Part shown: piece by piece, positions 30,520 to 39,655 of the stretch | How the letters are laid out: each line of letters opens with the position of its first letter | Numbering within the stretch: position 1 is the first letter of the stretch | Assembly (NCBI RefSeq): GCF_030009775.1 | Contig: NZ_JASCTH010000004.1 | Span: 285,660 to 349,659, forward strand | Reading direction: 5' to 3' | From: Actinoplanes sandaracinus | GTDB lineage: Bacteria > Actinomycetota > Actinomycetes > Mycobacteriales > Micromonosporaceae | DNA: 64,000 nt | Notes under the pieces: generated by a model | Database searches by the model: none | Told to the model about the DNA's origin: nothing | The model's input: the letters and a program-made list of their open reading frames with translations, nothing else | Position numbers and translations under genes: made by a program

Positions 30520-32462
30520 CAGATGGCTCCCCACCAGGCGATGGCACCGAGCAGCAGGGCGGCGAGGCAGACGGCGACCGCGGCGGCGGGCAGGGGCAGC
30601 CGGTGCGCCTCTTTCAGCGCTTCACCGAGCCGGGAGGCGCTCGTTCCGGCGCCCATCACGGCGGCGTCGACGACCCGGGTGTCTCCGGCGGTGGCGAGTC
30701 TGGCGAGCGCCGTGACCGGACGGACCACGAAACGGTGCTGCACGTCGTCGAGGCGGAACCCGGCGGCCAGGAACGGACGGGCCCAGCCCAGGGCGTCGGC
30801 CGGGTCGGCGCCGGGCACCGCCCACCACAGCCACCACGCGGTGCCGGCGCCGGTCGCGAGCAGCAGCAGCGGAAGGGCGACGGCCACGCCGAGGTGCGGG
30901 TCTTCGAGTTCGAGGGCGGTCCGGAAACCGGGGGCGAACGCGGCCAGGCCGAGCAGGGCGGCCGGGATCGCGAGCAGGATCAGCGGCCAGCGCATCGGGC
31001 CGGGCGGGTCGTGCGGGGTGGCCGGCGTCTGGTGGCGGGCGTCGTCGAAGCCGATCTCCCAGTGCGGGCCGTCCGGGCCGTGTGCGCGGGACACTCCGAA
31101 GAACGCCCGCAGGAACAGGCGAGTCGCGTACCAGGCGGTGACGCCGACCGACAGCAACGCCGCCAGCCAGACCAGCCAGGCGGCCCAGGCCGGGGCCGTC
31201 TCGCCACCCTCGGTGGCGTGGGCCGCGGCGGTCAGCACGTTCTCCTTGGACCAGAAGCCGGAGAGCGGCGGCAGGCCGGCCAGGGCGCCCAGCCCGATCG
31301 CGAACGACCAGAACGTGACCGGCATGTGCGGGCGCAGGCCACCCATCCGGGACAGCAGGTTGGTGCCGACCGCGTGGATCACCGCGCCGGCCGCGAGGAA
31401 CAGCAGCGCCTTGAACGCGGCGTGGGTGAGCAGGTGGAACAGGGCGGCGGCGGGCGAACCGACGGCCAGGGCCCCGGTCATGTAACCGATCTGCGAGACG
31501 GTCGACCAGGCCAGCACACGCTTCAGGTCGTCCTGGGCCGTCGCCGACAGCGCGCCGATGACAATGGTGATCGAGGCCATCACGGCGAGCACCGCGAGCG
31601 CGGCCGGGGACCGCACATAGAGCGGGTAGAGCCGGAAGACCACGTAGACGCCGGCCGCGACCATCGTCGCGGCGTGGATCAGCGCGGAGATCGGGGTGGG
31701 GCCGGCCATCGCGTCCGGCAGCCAGGTGTGCAGCGGGAACTGGGCGCTCTTGCCTGCGACACCGGCCAGGATCAGCAGCAGGGCCGCGGTCAGGGTGGCC
31801 GCCGAGTAGTCGTGCGTGAGGACCGTCGCGAGCCGGGTGCTCTCCGCCCCGGCGATCAGCACCGCCAGGCCCAGCAGGAAACCGACGTCGCCGACGCGGG
31901 TGACCAGGAACGCCTTCACCGCGGCGGCCGGTGCCTCGGGCAGCCGCCGGTCGTGGCCGATCAGCAGGTAGGAACAGGCGCCCATCACCTCCCAGCCGAC
32001 CAGCATGACGATCAGGTCGCCGCTGGTGACGACCAGCAGCATGGCGCCGGTGAAGAGGCTGACCTGGGCGGCGTACGGGGCGTAGCGGGGGTCGTCGTGC
32101 AGGTAGGAGATCGAGTAGATCTGCACGAAGAGCGCGACCACGGCCACGGCGACGGCGACGTAGGCGGCTGCCGCGTCGACCAGAGGGTCGAATCCGACGG
32201 TCAGGTGGCCGAAGGTGGCCGGACCCGAGCCGTCCCACCCGATCCCGCCGAAGCCCGGATCGTTGTCCGGCCCGGGCGACGACGACGCAGAGGCGACGGC
32301 GAAGAGCGCGAACACCACGGCCGAGCCGGCGCCCACCACACCGAGACCGGCGGCGGCCCCCCGGCGTGCGGCGCCACCGTCGCCCGGCGGCAGCAGAAGA
32401 CCGATCAAACCGGCGAGCAGGGGTACGAGCGGCAGCAGCGGCCCGGAGACGTCGATGCTCAC
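30519..32462 (-). CDS. nuoL: Complex I subunit L
   Basis: This is the largest pump subunit, 647 residues and about 15 helices plus a C-terminal lateral-helix region. It shows VMLVGWEVMGACSYLLIGH with helix-5 Glu, KSAQFPLHTWLPDAMAGPTP and SALIHAATMVAAGVY. The C-terminal part is shorter and less conserved than in E. coli but includes the HL-like end. It is translationally coupled to nuoK (ATGA overlap). Confidence 0.96.
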   Translation of the reverse strand: MSIDVSGPLLPLVPLLAGLIGLLLPPGDGGAARRGAAAGLGVVGAGSAVVFALFAVASASSSPGPDNDPGFGGIGWDGSGPATFGHLTVGFDPLVDAAAAYVAVAVAVVALFVQIYSISYLHDDPRYAPYAAQVSLFTGAMLLVVTSGDLIVMLVGWEVMGACSYLLIGHDRRLPEAPAAAVKAFLVTRVGDVGFLLGLAVLIAGAESTRLATVLTHDYSAATLTAALLLILAGVAGKSAQFPLHTWLPDAMAGPTPISALIHAATMVAAGVYVVFRLYPLYVRSPAALAVLAVMASITIVIGALSATAQDDLKRVLAWSTVSQIGYMTGALAVGSPAAALFHLLTHAAFKALLFLAAGAVIHAVGTNLLSRMGGLRPHMPVTFWSFAIGLGALAGLPPLSGFWSKENVLTAAAHATEGGETAPAWAAWLVWLAALLSVGVTAWYATRLFLRAFFGVSRAHGPDGPHWEIGFDDARHQTPATPHDPPGPMRWPLILLAIPAALLGLAAFAPGFRTALELEDPHLGVAVALPLLLLATGAGTAWWLWWAVPGADPADALGWARPFLAAGFRLDDVQHRFVVRPVTALARLATAGDTRVVDAAVMGAGTSASRLGEALKEAHRLPLPAAAVAVCLAALLLGAIAWWGAI

Positions 32463-32833
32463 CCGGCCACCCGCTCCTCGTCCTCGTGGTCCAGGCGCAC
32501 GTCGTCGAGCACGACCGCCTTACGCATCCGGTAGTACTGCAGGATGATCGCGAGGCCGACGCCGACCTCGGCGGCGGCCAACACGATCACGAAGAGGGCG
32601 AGGACGCCGCCGGTGCCGGGAGCGGCCGAGCCCGGGCGGGCCCAGGACTCGATCGCGACGCCGGTGAGCGCGGAACGCAGCGAGACGTCGGCGGTGACCA
32701 GGATCAGGTTGACCGCGTTCAGCATCAGCTCGACGGCCATCAGGACCAGGATCGCGTTGCGGCGGCGCAGAACGCCGTAGACACCCAGGCCGAACAGCAG
32801 GGCGCCGACGACGTACGGGATGACGACGTGCAT
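32459..32833 (-). CDS. nuoK: Complex I subunit K
   Basis: This small membrane subunit has 124 residues and three helices. It shows GLGVYGVLRRRNAILVLMAV with the conserved Glu that follows in VELMLNAVNL, and the third helix with AAAEVGVGLAIIL. A ~25-residue hydrophilic tail (RMRKAVVLDDVRLDHEDEER) is longer than usual. Start ATG 32833 overlaps the nuoJ stop by 1 base. Confidence 0.95.
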   Translation of the reverse strand: MHVVIPYVVGALLFGLGVYGVLRRRNAILVLMAVELMLNAVNLILVTADVSLRSALTGVAIESWARPGSAAPGTGGVLALFVIVLAAAEVGVGLAIILQYYRMRKAVVLDDVRLDHEDEERVAG

Positions 32834-33510
32834 CAGGCCTGCGCCCCCTTCGTCGCGTCGGTGGCCTGGTCCGCCTCAGTTTCGTCCGCCGCGAGGCCGG
32901 CCGCCTTCGCATCGTCCGTGTCCGGGCCGGGCCGCTCGGAACCGGGCTGCTCGGGACCGGCCGGTGGAGGCTCGGCTGGTGTGGGGGCGGGCGGCGTGGG
33001 CTCGGGCGCGAGGCGGGCGCCGATGTCCGGGCGGGACAGGACGATCGCGCCGACCAGGGCCGACAGCAGCAGGATCGAGACCACCTCGAACGGCAGCACC
33101 CAGGCGCCGAAGATCTGCTCACCGACCCGTTCGGCGGTGCCGGGCTCCGGATACGGGTACCGCACCCAGTGGAAGGCGTCGGCGAACAGGACGGCCAGGC
33201 CGAAACCGACGCCGCCGCCGATCAGGGCCGCCGGGAGGCCGGGACGGTCCAGGTCGGGGGACGGGCCGATCGGGGCGCGGGTCAGCATCACCGCGAACAG
33301 CAGCAGGACCACCACCGCGCCGACATAGACCAGGATCTGCACCCAGGCGACCAGTTCGGCGCCGAGAACCAGGTAGAGGCCGGCGATCGCACCCAGGCTG
33401 ACGACCAGGTAGAGACCGGAACGGACCAGGTGGGAGCTGGTGACGACCAGGGCGCCGGAGCCGACGGCGACGGCACCGAGCGCCAGCAGCAGCACGTCGG
33501 CGACGGTCAC
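32833..33510 (-). CDS. nuoJ: Complex I subunit J with acidic tail
   Basis: This membrane subunit has 225 residues with five helices in residues 1-165 ([16 protein letters not shown] in the third). It is followed by a ~55-residue tail rich in Pro, Glu, Asp and Ala ([19 protein letters not shown], then [20 protein letters not shown]). The tail is not part of normal NuoJ. The start is GTG 33510, overlapping the nuoI stop (GTGA). Confidence 0.93.
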   Translation of the reverse strand: MTVADVLLLALGAVAVGSGALVVTSSHLVRSGLYLVVSLGAIAGLYLVLGAELVAWVQILVYVGAVVVLLLFAVMLTRAPIGPSPDLDRPGLPAALIGGGVGFGLAVLFADAFHWVRYPYPEPGTAERVGEQIFGAWVLPFEVVSILLLSALVGAIVLSRPDIGARLAPEPTPPAPTPAEPPPAGPEQPGSERPGPDTDDAKAAGLAADETEADQATDATKGAQA

Positions 33511-34277
33511 TTACCGGCCTCCGACCCGGATTCCGGTTTCGGCCCCGATTCCGGCTCCGCCGTCGGTTCCAGCTTCGGCTCGGGCTTCAGCGAGGGCTTC
33601 GGCTCGGGCTTCGGCTCGGACTTCGGTTCCCCGGCCGAGGGTCGTGGTTCGGCCGGCCGGACCGGCGCCGGCGGGACGGCCGTGGCTGCGGTTGAGGGCT
33701 GGGACGGGCGTACCGCCGCTGGTCTCGCGGTTTTCGCGGCGGTGGCCGCGCCCGGGCCGGCCGCCTTGCGCACGGCGGTCGCCTCCTCCTTGGAGGGTTC
33801 GCCGAGCACGTCGTGCGCCGGCGGCGGCGGAACCGTGCGCATCCACTCGCCCAGCCGGGTCTTGTCGTGCAGCAGGGAGAGGACGTCGGTCTCGGCGTAC
33901 TCGAACTCGGGCGTCCAGTGCAGCGCGTCGAACGGGCAGACCTCGATGCAGATGCCGCAGTACATGCAGAGGGAGAAGTCGATGTCGAACTTGTCCAGCA
34001 CGTTGCGCTGCCGGGCGCGCGCCGCGCCGGGAACGACGACCTCCTCCTTGTGCGAGTCGATGTAGATGCACCAGTCGGGGCACTCGCGGGCACAGAGCAT
34101 GCAGACCGTGCAGTTCTCCTCGGACAGCGCGATCACGCCGCGGGAGCGCGGCGGGAGATCGGGCTCGACGTCGGGGTACTGCTGGGTGGTGGATCGCCGT
34201 GTCAGGGTCTTCAGGGTTACGGCGAGCCCGTCGAGCAGGCCCTTGCCGGGCACGTTGCGGTCGCCGTTCTCACTCAC
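33507..34277 (-). CDS. nuoI: Complex I subunit I with Pro/charged tail
   Basis: This 256-residue protein has two 4Fe-4S ferredoxin motifs ([15 protein letters not shown] and [16 protein letters not shown]) in residues ~50-110, carrying clusters N6a/N6b between NuoG and NuoB in the full enzyme. From residue ~150 on it is a low-complexity tail with repeats such as [16 protein letters not shown]. The start is set by the conserved N-terminal block ending [15 protein letters not shown] 104-base divergent gap separates it from the Uma2 gene, and nuoH is upstream of that. Confidence 0.95.
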   Translation of the reverse strand: MSENGDRNVPGKGLLDGLAVTLKTLTRRSTTQQYPDVEPDLPPRSRGVIALSEENCTVCMLCARECPDWCIYIDSHKEEVVVPGAARARQRNVLDKFDIDFSLCMYCGICIEVCPFDALHWTPEFEYAETDVLSLLHDKTRLGEWMRTVPPPPAHDVLGEPSKEEATAVRKAAGPGAATAAKTARPAAVRPSQPSTAATAVPPAPVRPAEPRPSAGEPKSEPKPEPKPSLKPEPKLEPTAEPESGPKPESGSEAGK

Positions 34278-34381
34278 AAGGGACCATCCTGCCCGCTCGG
34301 CCCCATCGGCGCGACCTTGCCCCGGCGAGTTCTCCGGTACGGTGAACGAACGGGTTGAGCGACCCCGTTCTGGAGGCCCCG

Positions 34382-34954
34382 ATGACCGCTGCGATCAGTG
34401 ACATGCCGCCGGCGGACGGCTGGACCGTTGACGATCTTGATGCCTTGCCCGAGGACGGCGTTCGCCGCGAGCTGATCGATGGAGTCCTTCACGCGCCCCC
34501 TGCTCCATCGCCTGCTCACCAGGCATTGGTAATTCTGCTGGGACACGCCCTGATGGAGGGCTGCCCCGAAGCGTTGTTCGTCAGTCAGGCGAACGATGTC
34601 ATCCTGAGTTCGCGTCGTCAGTTCATTCCCGATCTTCTTGTCGTGACATTCGAGTCGGCCAAGACGGTCGGCAAATTTCAGGCGTCCGATGTCGTGCTGG
34701 CCATCGAGATCGTCTCCCCCAGCTCGCAAAGCATGGACCGCGTGATGAAGCCCGCGCTCTACGCGAAAGCTGGAATCCCGTTCTACTGGTTGATCGAGAC
34801 CGCTAACGGCCTCACCGTGACGACCTACCGAATCGACCAGGAGGACGGCGTCTACCAGCCGACCGGGACCTTCACCGATTCGGACACCATTCGACTCGAC
34901 GAACCGTGGCCTCTGGAGATTCCGGTGACCACGATCCGGCCGCGCAACCTTTAG
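34382..34954 (+). CDS. Uma2-family (DUF820) nuclease-like protein inserted in nuo cluster
   Basis: This 190-residue protein has the family order: [20 protein letters not shown], the IPDLLVV aspartate, the [10 protein letters not shown] glutamate, and [17 protein letters not shown]. Its ATG at 34382 follows GGAGG at good spacing. It runs opposite to the nuo genes and its tail overlaps the nuoH stop by 3 bases, separating nuoH from nuoI. It is a distant relative of the other Uma2 gene at 20229 (similar motifs, otherwise low identity). Confidence 0.9.
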   Translation: MTAAISDMPPADGWTVDDLDALPEDGVRRELIDGVLHAPPAPSPAHQALVILLGHALMEGCPEALFVSQANDVILSSRRQFIPDLLVVTFESAKTVGKFQASDVVLAIEIVSPSSQSMDRVMKPALYAKAGIPFYWLIETANGLTVTTYRIDQEDGVYQPTGTFTDSDTIRLDEPWPLEIPVTTIRPRNL

Positions 34955-35907
34955 AGCAGGGACTTCACGGCGACGGTCAGGACGAGCTGGGCCAGGGCGA
35001 GCGGGACCAGCACGAGCCAGCAGAGGCGCTGAAGCTGGTCCTCGCGGAGGCGGGGATAGGTGACCCGCAGCCAGATGATCACGAAGGACACCGCGAAGAT
35101 CTTCAGAAGGGTCCAGACCCAGCCGAGTTGCTCCTCGAAGGGGCCGTGCCAGCCGCCGAGGAACAGGACCGTGGTCAGGCCGGCGATCACGACGATCCCG
35201 ACGTACTCCGCCAGCAGGAAGAACGCGAACCGCAGGCCCGTGTACTCGGTCATGTAGCCGAAGACCAGCTCCGAGTCGGCGATCGGCATGTCGAACGGCG
35301 GGCGGCGGATCTCGGCCAGGCCGGCGATGAAGAACACCAGCGCGGCCGGAGCCTGCCAGATCAGCCACCACGGCCGCCACGCCTCGACGATGCCGGACAG
35401 GCTCAGGGTGCCGGCGGCCATCGCGACGCTCGCGGCGGCCAGGACCAGTGGCAACTCGTAACCGAGCAACTGGGCGGCGCCGCGGACACCACCGAGCAGG
35501 CTGTACTTGTTGGCCGACGCCCAGGCGGACATCAGGACCGCGACCACGCCGATGCCGAGCACCGCCAAGACCAGGAAGAGGCCGATGTCCAGGCTCTGCG
35601 CGACCAGGCCCGGGCCGAGCGGGATGGTCAGGATGACCACCAGGTAGGGGAACAGGGCCACGATCGGGGCCAGCCGGAAGACGGTCCGGTCGGCGTCGTG
35701 CGGGGTGACGTCCTCCTTCTGGACGAATTTCACCCCGTCGGCGACGAGCTGGGCCCAGCCGTGGAAGGCGCCGGCGTACATCGGGCCGACCCGGCCCTGC
35801 ATGTGCGCCATCACCTTGTGCTCGGCCTGGCCGATCACGAGCGGGAGGACGAGGAAGCCGGCCATCACGGCGGCGACCCGGATGAGAAGGTCCAGCCAGA
35901 GCGGCAT
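34951..35907 (-). CDS. nuoH: Complex I subunit H
   Basis: This membrane-arm subunit has 318 residues and eight helices and lines the quinone channel. It shows HMQGRVGPMYAGAFHGWAQL, GGVRGAAQLLGYELPLVLAA and AEIRRPPFDMPIADSELVFG. The quinone-loop signature normally reads PFD-L-PE-A/G-E-SE. Here Ile and Asp replace two of those residues. Start ATG 35907 overlaps the nuoC stop by 1 base. It is separated from nuoI by the opposing Uma2 gene. Confidence 0.95.
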   Translation of the reverse strand: MPLWLDLLIRVAAVMAGFLVLPLVIGQAEHKVMAHMQGRVGPMYAGAFHGWAQLVADGVKFVQKEDVTPHDADRTVFRLAPIVALFPYLVVILTIPLGPGLVAQSLDIGLFLVLAVLGIGVVAVLMSAWASANKYSLLGGVRGAAQLLGYELPLVLAAASVAMAAGTLSLSGIVEAWRPWWLIWQAPAALVFFIAGLAEIRRPPFDMPIADSELVFGYMTEYTGLRFAFFLLAEYVGIVVIAGLTTVLFLGGWHGPFEEQLGWVWTLLKIFAVSFVIIWLRVTYPRLREDQLQRLCWLVLVPLALAQLVLTVAVKSLL

Positions 35908-36707
35908 CAGGAGGGCTCCCCGTCGGTCTTCGGCTCGGCGGCCGGGCGAGCCTCCGACGCGGGGCGAACCTCCGCTGCCGGGCGGGCCTCCGCTGCCGGG
36001 CGGGCCTCCGCTGCCGGGCGGGCCGGGCGGGCCGGACGCTCGCCGGCCGGGCGGGCAGCTCGTTCGGGGCGGGCCGGGCGGGCCGGGGTCTCCGGCGGGT
36101 TCACCTTCCCCTTGAGCGGCCCCCACTCGTTGGGGTCGGGGACGCCCGGCGGGCGGATCGGGGCCCGCTTGGCGGCGCCGCCGTCGGACTCCCCCGGCTC
36201 CTTGGCGCCCGGCCACGGCTTCGCCACCCGGGACGCCAGCACGAATTCCTTACGCAGCGGGTGACCCTCGAACTCCGGCGGCAGCAGCAGCGGGCGCAGG
36301 CCCGGATGGCGGGCGAAGACGATGCCGAACATCTCGTACGTCTCCCGCTCGTGCCACTCGGCCCCGGGATAGAGGTCGACCAGCGACTCCACCTCCGGGT
36401 CCTGCCGGGACACCCGGGTGCGCAGCAGCACGCCGTGCCTGCGGCGGGTGGACCAGAGGTGGGCGATCACCGAGAAGCCGCCCTCCAGCTCGTCCACCGC
36501 GGAGAGCCAGTCGAAGAAGTCGCAGCCGAGCGCACCGGCGTCGCGGGCCACCTCGGCCGCGAACCACCAGCGGGCCACCGGCACGTCGACCACGGCGCGG
36601 GCGTGGCCGGGGCCGCCGCCGGACACCTCGGCGGTGACGATGCCCTTCTCGGGATCGTCGGTCGCCATCAGGTGGACCAAGCGTTCACCGACCTCTTCGG
36701 GCGTCAT
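35907..36707 (-). CDS. nuoC: Complex I subunit C with Ala/Arg/Pro-rich tail
   Basis: This 266-residue protein has the NuoC core in residues 1-170, with LYPGAEWHERETYEMFGIVF and EFEGHPLRKEF. The remaining ~95 residues are low complexity, with an RPAAEA-type 6-residue unit repeated four or five times (DNA at 35930-36060). The ATG at 36707 (MTPEEVGERL) opens the core; the in-frame upstream 38 codons do not look coding. It is first in the operon. It is not followed by nuoD. Confidence 0.93.
   Translation of the reverse strand: MTPEEVGERLVHLMATDDPEKGIVTAEVSGGGPGHARAVVDVPVARWWFAAEVARDAGALGCDFFDWLSAVDELEGGFSVIAHLWSTRRRHGVLLRTRVSRQDPEVESLVDLYPGAEWHERETYEMFGIVFARHPGLRPLLLPPEFEGHPLRKEFVLASRVAKPWPGAKEPGESDGGAAKRAPIRPPGVPDPNEWGPLKGKVNPPETPARPARPERAARPAGERPARPARPAAEARPAAEARPAAEVRPASEARPAAEPKTDGEPS
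35947..36030 (-). repeat. 18-bp coding tandem repeat in nuoC
   Basis: The 18-base unit (CCTCCGCTGCCGGGCGGG on the plus strand) recurs about four times, exactly in the last copies, and encodes the Arg-Pro-Ala-Ala-Glu-Ala repeats near residues 226-254 of NuoC. In-frame copy-number change would lengthen or shorten the tail. Confidence 0.8.
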
Positions 36708-36804
36708 GCAGGCCATCCTATGATCCGGGCGGTCCTTGCGGCCTTCCGCCGGGCGGCGCACTATTCGCGACCGGGTGCAACCCGCCGCCGGGTAGCGGCG
36801 TGTA

Positions 36805-37356
36805 GTGGCCGTGACAGCCATCGCCAGACAACGAACGGAGACGCGGATCGTCGTGCTCCACGAGCCGCCCTCCTTCGATGACGTCTACGCCGCGCACTAC
36901 GCGGACCTGACCGTGCAGCTCTACGCGTACTTCGGGGATCGACAGGACGCGCACGACGTGGTTCAGGAGGCGTTCTACCGCGCGCTCGTCCGGTGGGACC
37001 GGATCGCCCGGTACGACGACCCGGTCGCCTGGATCCGGCGAGTGGCCTGGAATCTCGCCGTCAGCCGGTGGCGGCGGGCCCGGACCGCGCTGAGCTTCCT
37101 CGGCCGGCAGTCTCGGGTCGAGCCACGGTCCGACGAGCCCGGTCCGGAGCGGGTCGCCCTGGTCGCCGCACTCGCGACCCTGCCGGACAAGCAGCGCCGG
37201 GCCATGGTGCTGCACTACCTGGCCGACATGCCGGTGGCCGAGATCGCTCAGCGGGAAGGCACCTCCACCGGCACCGTGAAGTCCTGGCTGCACCGAGGGC
37301 GTGCCGCGCTCGCCGTCCAGCTCGATCCGACCGACAGCACCGGAGGTGCGCGATGA
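36805..37356 (+). CDS. ECF sigma factor (SigE-like family)
   Basis: This 183-residue sigma factor has a region 2 (DVVQEAFYRALVRWDRI and the region-2.4 WNLAVSRWRR) and region 4 (LPDKQRRAMVLHYLADM and GTVKSWLHRGRAAL). The upstream GTG at 36805 is used; a GTG at 36853 (VLHEPPSFDD) is a credible alternative with a GGAG before it. It overlaps its partner at 37353 by ATGA, so it is co-expressed with a membrane regulator. Confidence 0.9.
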   Translation: MAVTAIARQRTETRIVVLHEPPSFDDVYAAHYADLTVQLYAYFGDRQDAHDVVQEAFYRALVRWDRIARYDDPVAWIRRVAWNLAVSRWRRARTALSFLGRQSRVEPRSDEPGPERVALVAALATLPDKQRRAMVLHYLADMPVAEIAQREGTSTGTVKSWLHRGRAALAVQLDPTDSTGGAR

Positions 37357-38303
37357 CCGACCAGATCGAGGAACTCTTCGCGGACCTCCGCGCCGAAGTG
37401 CTGCCCACGGTGCGCCCGCCGGGAACCGAGACGCTGCGGCGGGCGGTCCGCCGGCGACGGGCCGTCACCTCGGTGGCCGCGGCCGTCACCGTGCTGGGGC
37501 TGGCGGCTCTGATCACCGTGGCCCGACCGGGCAGCGGACCGGAGCCCGTCGTGTCACCGCCCTCGGCGGCACCGACATATTCGGACGACATGCTGACGGC
37601 CGGGATCACCGCGACCCTCAAGGTCGAGGATGCGACGGTGGGACTCAGCGAGATCATCCTCGATACCGGGAACGGTCCGCGGGAGTCCCGGCGGCAGGTG
37701 CTCGGCGGCTCCTACAGCATCCGGATGACCTGCTACGGCTCCGGTTCGATGGATGTCACGGCGAACGGCACGGCAGTCGAGACGGTGCCCTGTGACACAG
37801 CCGGAACGGTTCGGGTCCTGCCGGTGGTGGTGCCGGAGCCCAGCGGGCAGCTGGCTGTGCGGGTGGCCCCTCATGTGGCCGGGCCCGGCCAGGCGGCCTT
37901 CGGCTACGTCGCCGACCTGGCACAGGCGGACAAGTCCCGATGGCAGGAGACGGCAAGGAACGCCCTCGGCGAACGGACCGGCGACTTCGTGGGGGCCGGT
38001 TCGGATTTCGTCTCCGAATCCGGCTTCAGCACCGGGTTCGAGGGCAACAGCATCGAACCGGGCCGGTACCGGGTCCGGGCGATCTGTTTCGGTTTCGGCA
38101 CGGCGCGGCTCTCCGTCGCTCCGAGCACGGACGGGACGAACCCGTCGACGGCGGACGAAGCCACCGTGCGCTGTTCCCCGGACGCACCTCGATCCGCGTC
38201 GGTGACCTACACCGCGTCGACGAAGGGCCTGAGCTACCGCATCGAGCCGGACGCCGACGCCGCGCATCGCAGCGCGGTGGCCACGTTCCTGGAGCGGTAC
38301 TGA
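37353..38303 (+). CDS. Membrane-anchored sigma-factor partner, unknown
   Basis: This 316-residue protein has a cytoplasmic N-terminus (residues 1-40, TDQIEELFADLRAEVLPTVR), one transmembrane helix (~42-60) and a long extracytoplasmic part with four or more Cys that look like disulfide pairs. The N-terminal part occupies the position of an anti-sigma domain for the adjacent ECF factor, but I see no His-x3-Cys-x2-Cys zinc motif. The role as anti-sigma is inferred from position. Its 3' end faces DUF2252 with a 1-base gap. Confidence 0.7.
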   Translation: MTDQIEELFADLRAEVLPTVRPPGTETLRRAVRRRRAVTSVAAAVTVLGLAALITVARPGSGPEPVVSPPSAAPTYSDDMLTAGITATLKVEDATVGLSEIILDTGNGPRESRRQVLGGSYSIRMTCYGSGSMDVTANGTAVETVPCDTAGTVRVLPVVVPEPSGQLAVRVAPHVAGPGQAAFGYVADLAQADKSRWQETARNALGERTGDFVGAGSDFVSESGFSTGFEGNSIEPGRYRVRAICFGFGTARLSVAPSTDGTNPSTADEATVRCSPDAPRSASVTYTASTKGLSYRIEPDADAAHRSAVATFLERY

Positions 38304-38304
38304 G

Positions 38305-39606
38305 TCACAGGCCGGGGAGGCGGCCGTTGCGGAACACGTCGACGAAGTCCTGGTGGTCCTCGCGGGCCTGGTCGCCGTACCTGTGCGCGAAGTCCACCAG
38401 GTGCTGGACGAAGCCCGCCTCGTCGGAGTCGACGACCGCGACGATCGCCTCCTCGGTGGAGAAGTCGACCAGGTCGTGGCTGGACTCGTCGTCGGCGACC
38501 GAATGCATCCGGGCCACCGCACGGCCCAGGTCGGCGACCACGCCGGACAGGTCGTCCGGCTCGTTCACGTCCGACCAGTCGAGGTCGGCGGCGTACGGCG
38601 AGACCTCCGCGACCAGCTGGCCCACCCCGTTCAGCTCGGTGAAGCCCAGCCACGGGTCGGCGTGCGCCTGCAGGGCCCGCTGTGACTCGGCGGTCCGGTG
38701 CCCCTGATGCTTGAAATAGCCGCGGACCCGGTCGTCGTCGATCCACCGGGCGACCGCCGGGACCTGCGCCTGCTTCATGTAGATGACGACGTCGTTCTCC
38801 AGGGCCTCGGTGTGCCCTTCCAGCAGCACGTTGTACGACGGCAGCCCGGCCGAGCCGATTCCCACGCCCTTACGCAGCTTCATGTCCTTGATGTGCAGCG
38901 CGATCGGCCGGCCGGCGTCAGGCAGCGTGTCCAGATAGCGGTCGAACGCCTCCCGTACCGCCGCATGGGTGTCGATGTCGACCTCGTAGACGCCGTCACC
39001 GAGAGAGAACCGGCGCTCATAGTCGTCGATCGTGGTCTGCTGGCGGAGCAGGTCGACCCGGGTGTTGAGGCGCGCCTCCTGGAGCACCCGGCGCAGCACC
39101 CCGGTCGCGTTCTCCAGGGTGATCGAGCCGATCGCCTCCTCGCCGCCGCGCGCGATCGCCCGCAACTCGGTCAGGTAGGACCGGGCGAATCCGGTGACCA
39201 GCGCGCTGATGTTGTCGTCGGAGAGGGCCTTGGAATAGCCGATCAGCGCGACGCTTGCCGAGAACCGCTTCAGATCCCAGGTGTACGGGCCGACGTACGC
39301 CTCGTCGAAGTCGTTGACGTTGAACACCAGGCGGCCGGAGGAGTTCATGTAGGTGCCGAAGTTCTCGGCGTGCAGGTCGCCGTGGATCCAGACCCGGCTG
39401 GTCCGCTCGTCGAGGAAGCTGTCGTCGCGGAAGCCGCCGCTGAGGTCGGCGTAGAAGAGCGAGGCGCTGCCCCGGTAGAAGGCGAACGGCGAGGCCGCCA
39501 TCTTCCGGAACTTGCGACGGAACGCGGCCGGGTCGAGCGCGATCAGCTCGCCGAACTCGCGGGTTAGGACGTCGATGATGAAGTCGGCACGAGACTGAGA
39601 GCCCAT
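38305..39606 (-). CDS. DUF2252 protein (kinase-like fold)
   Basis: This 433-residue protein matches DUF2252, with [27 protein letters not shown] (resembling the aminoglycoside-phosphotransferase HxDxxxxN loop) and [20 protein letters not shown] (a DFD-like Mg loop). It ends with the [11 protein letters not shown] and [17 protein letters not shown] segment. The substrate is unknown; the fold suggests phosphotransfer. I chose ATG 39606 (MGSQSRADF) and not a longer Ser/Arg-rich upstream frame. It is divergent from hemC. Confidence 0.88.
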   Translation of the reverse strand: MGSQSRADFIIDVLTREFGELIALDPAAFRRKFRKMAASPFAFYRGSASLFYADLSGGFRDDSFLDERTSRVWIHGDLHAENFGTYMNSSGRLVFNVNDFDEAYVGPYTWDLKRFSASVALIGYSKALSDDNISALVTGFARSYLTELRAIARGGEEAIGSITLENATGVLRRVLQEARLNTRVDLLRQQTTIDDYERRFSLGDGVYEVDIDTHAAVREAFDRYLDTLPDAGRPIALHIKDMKLRKGVGIGSAGLPSYNVLLEGHTEALENDVVIYMKQAQVPAVARWIDDDRVRGYFKHQGHRTAESQRALQAHADPWLGFTELNGVGQLVAEVSPYAADLDWSDVNEPDDLSGVVADLGRAVARMHSVADDESSHDLVDFSTEEAIVAVVDSDEAGFVQHLVDFAHRYGDQAREDHQDFVDVFRNGRLPGL

Positions 39607-39655
39607 GGCGGTCACGCTACTCAGCTCCCCGCACGCAGCGGCTACGCTTTCCGCT

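Noticed and set aside
27371..32534. Long plus-strand frames antisense to nuoN, nuoM and nuoL
   Set aside because: They show the same composition artefact (Gly/Arg/Gln/Asp-rich) and lie opposite well-conserved membrane genes.
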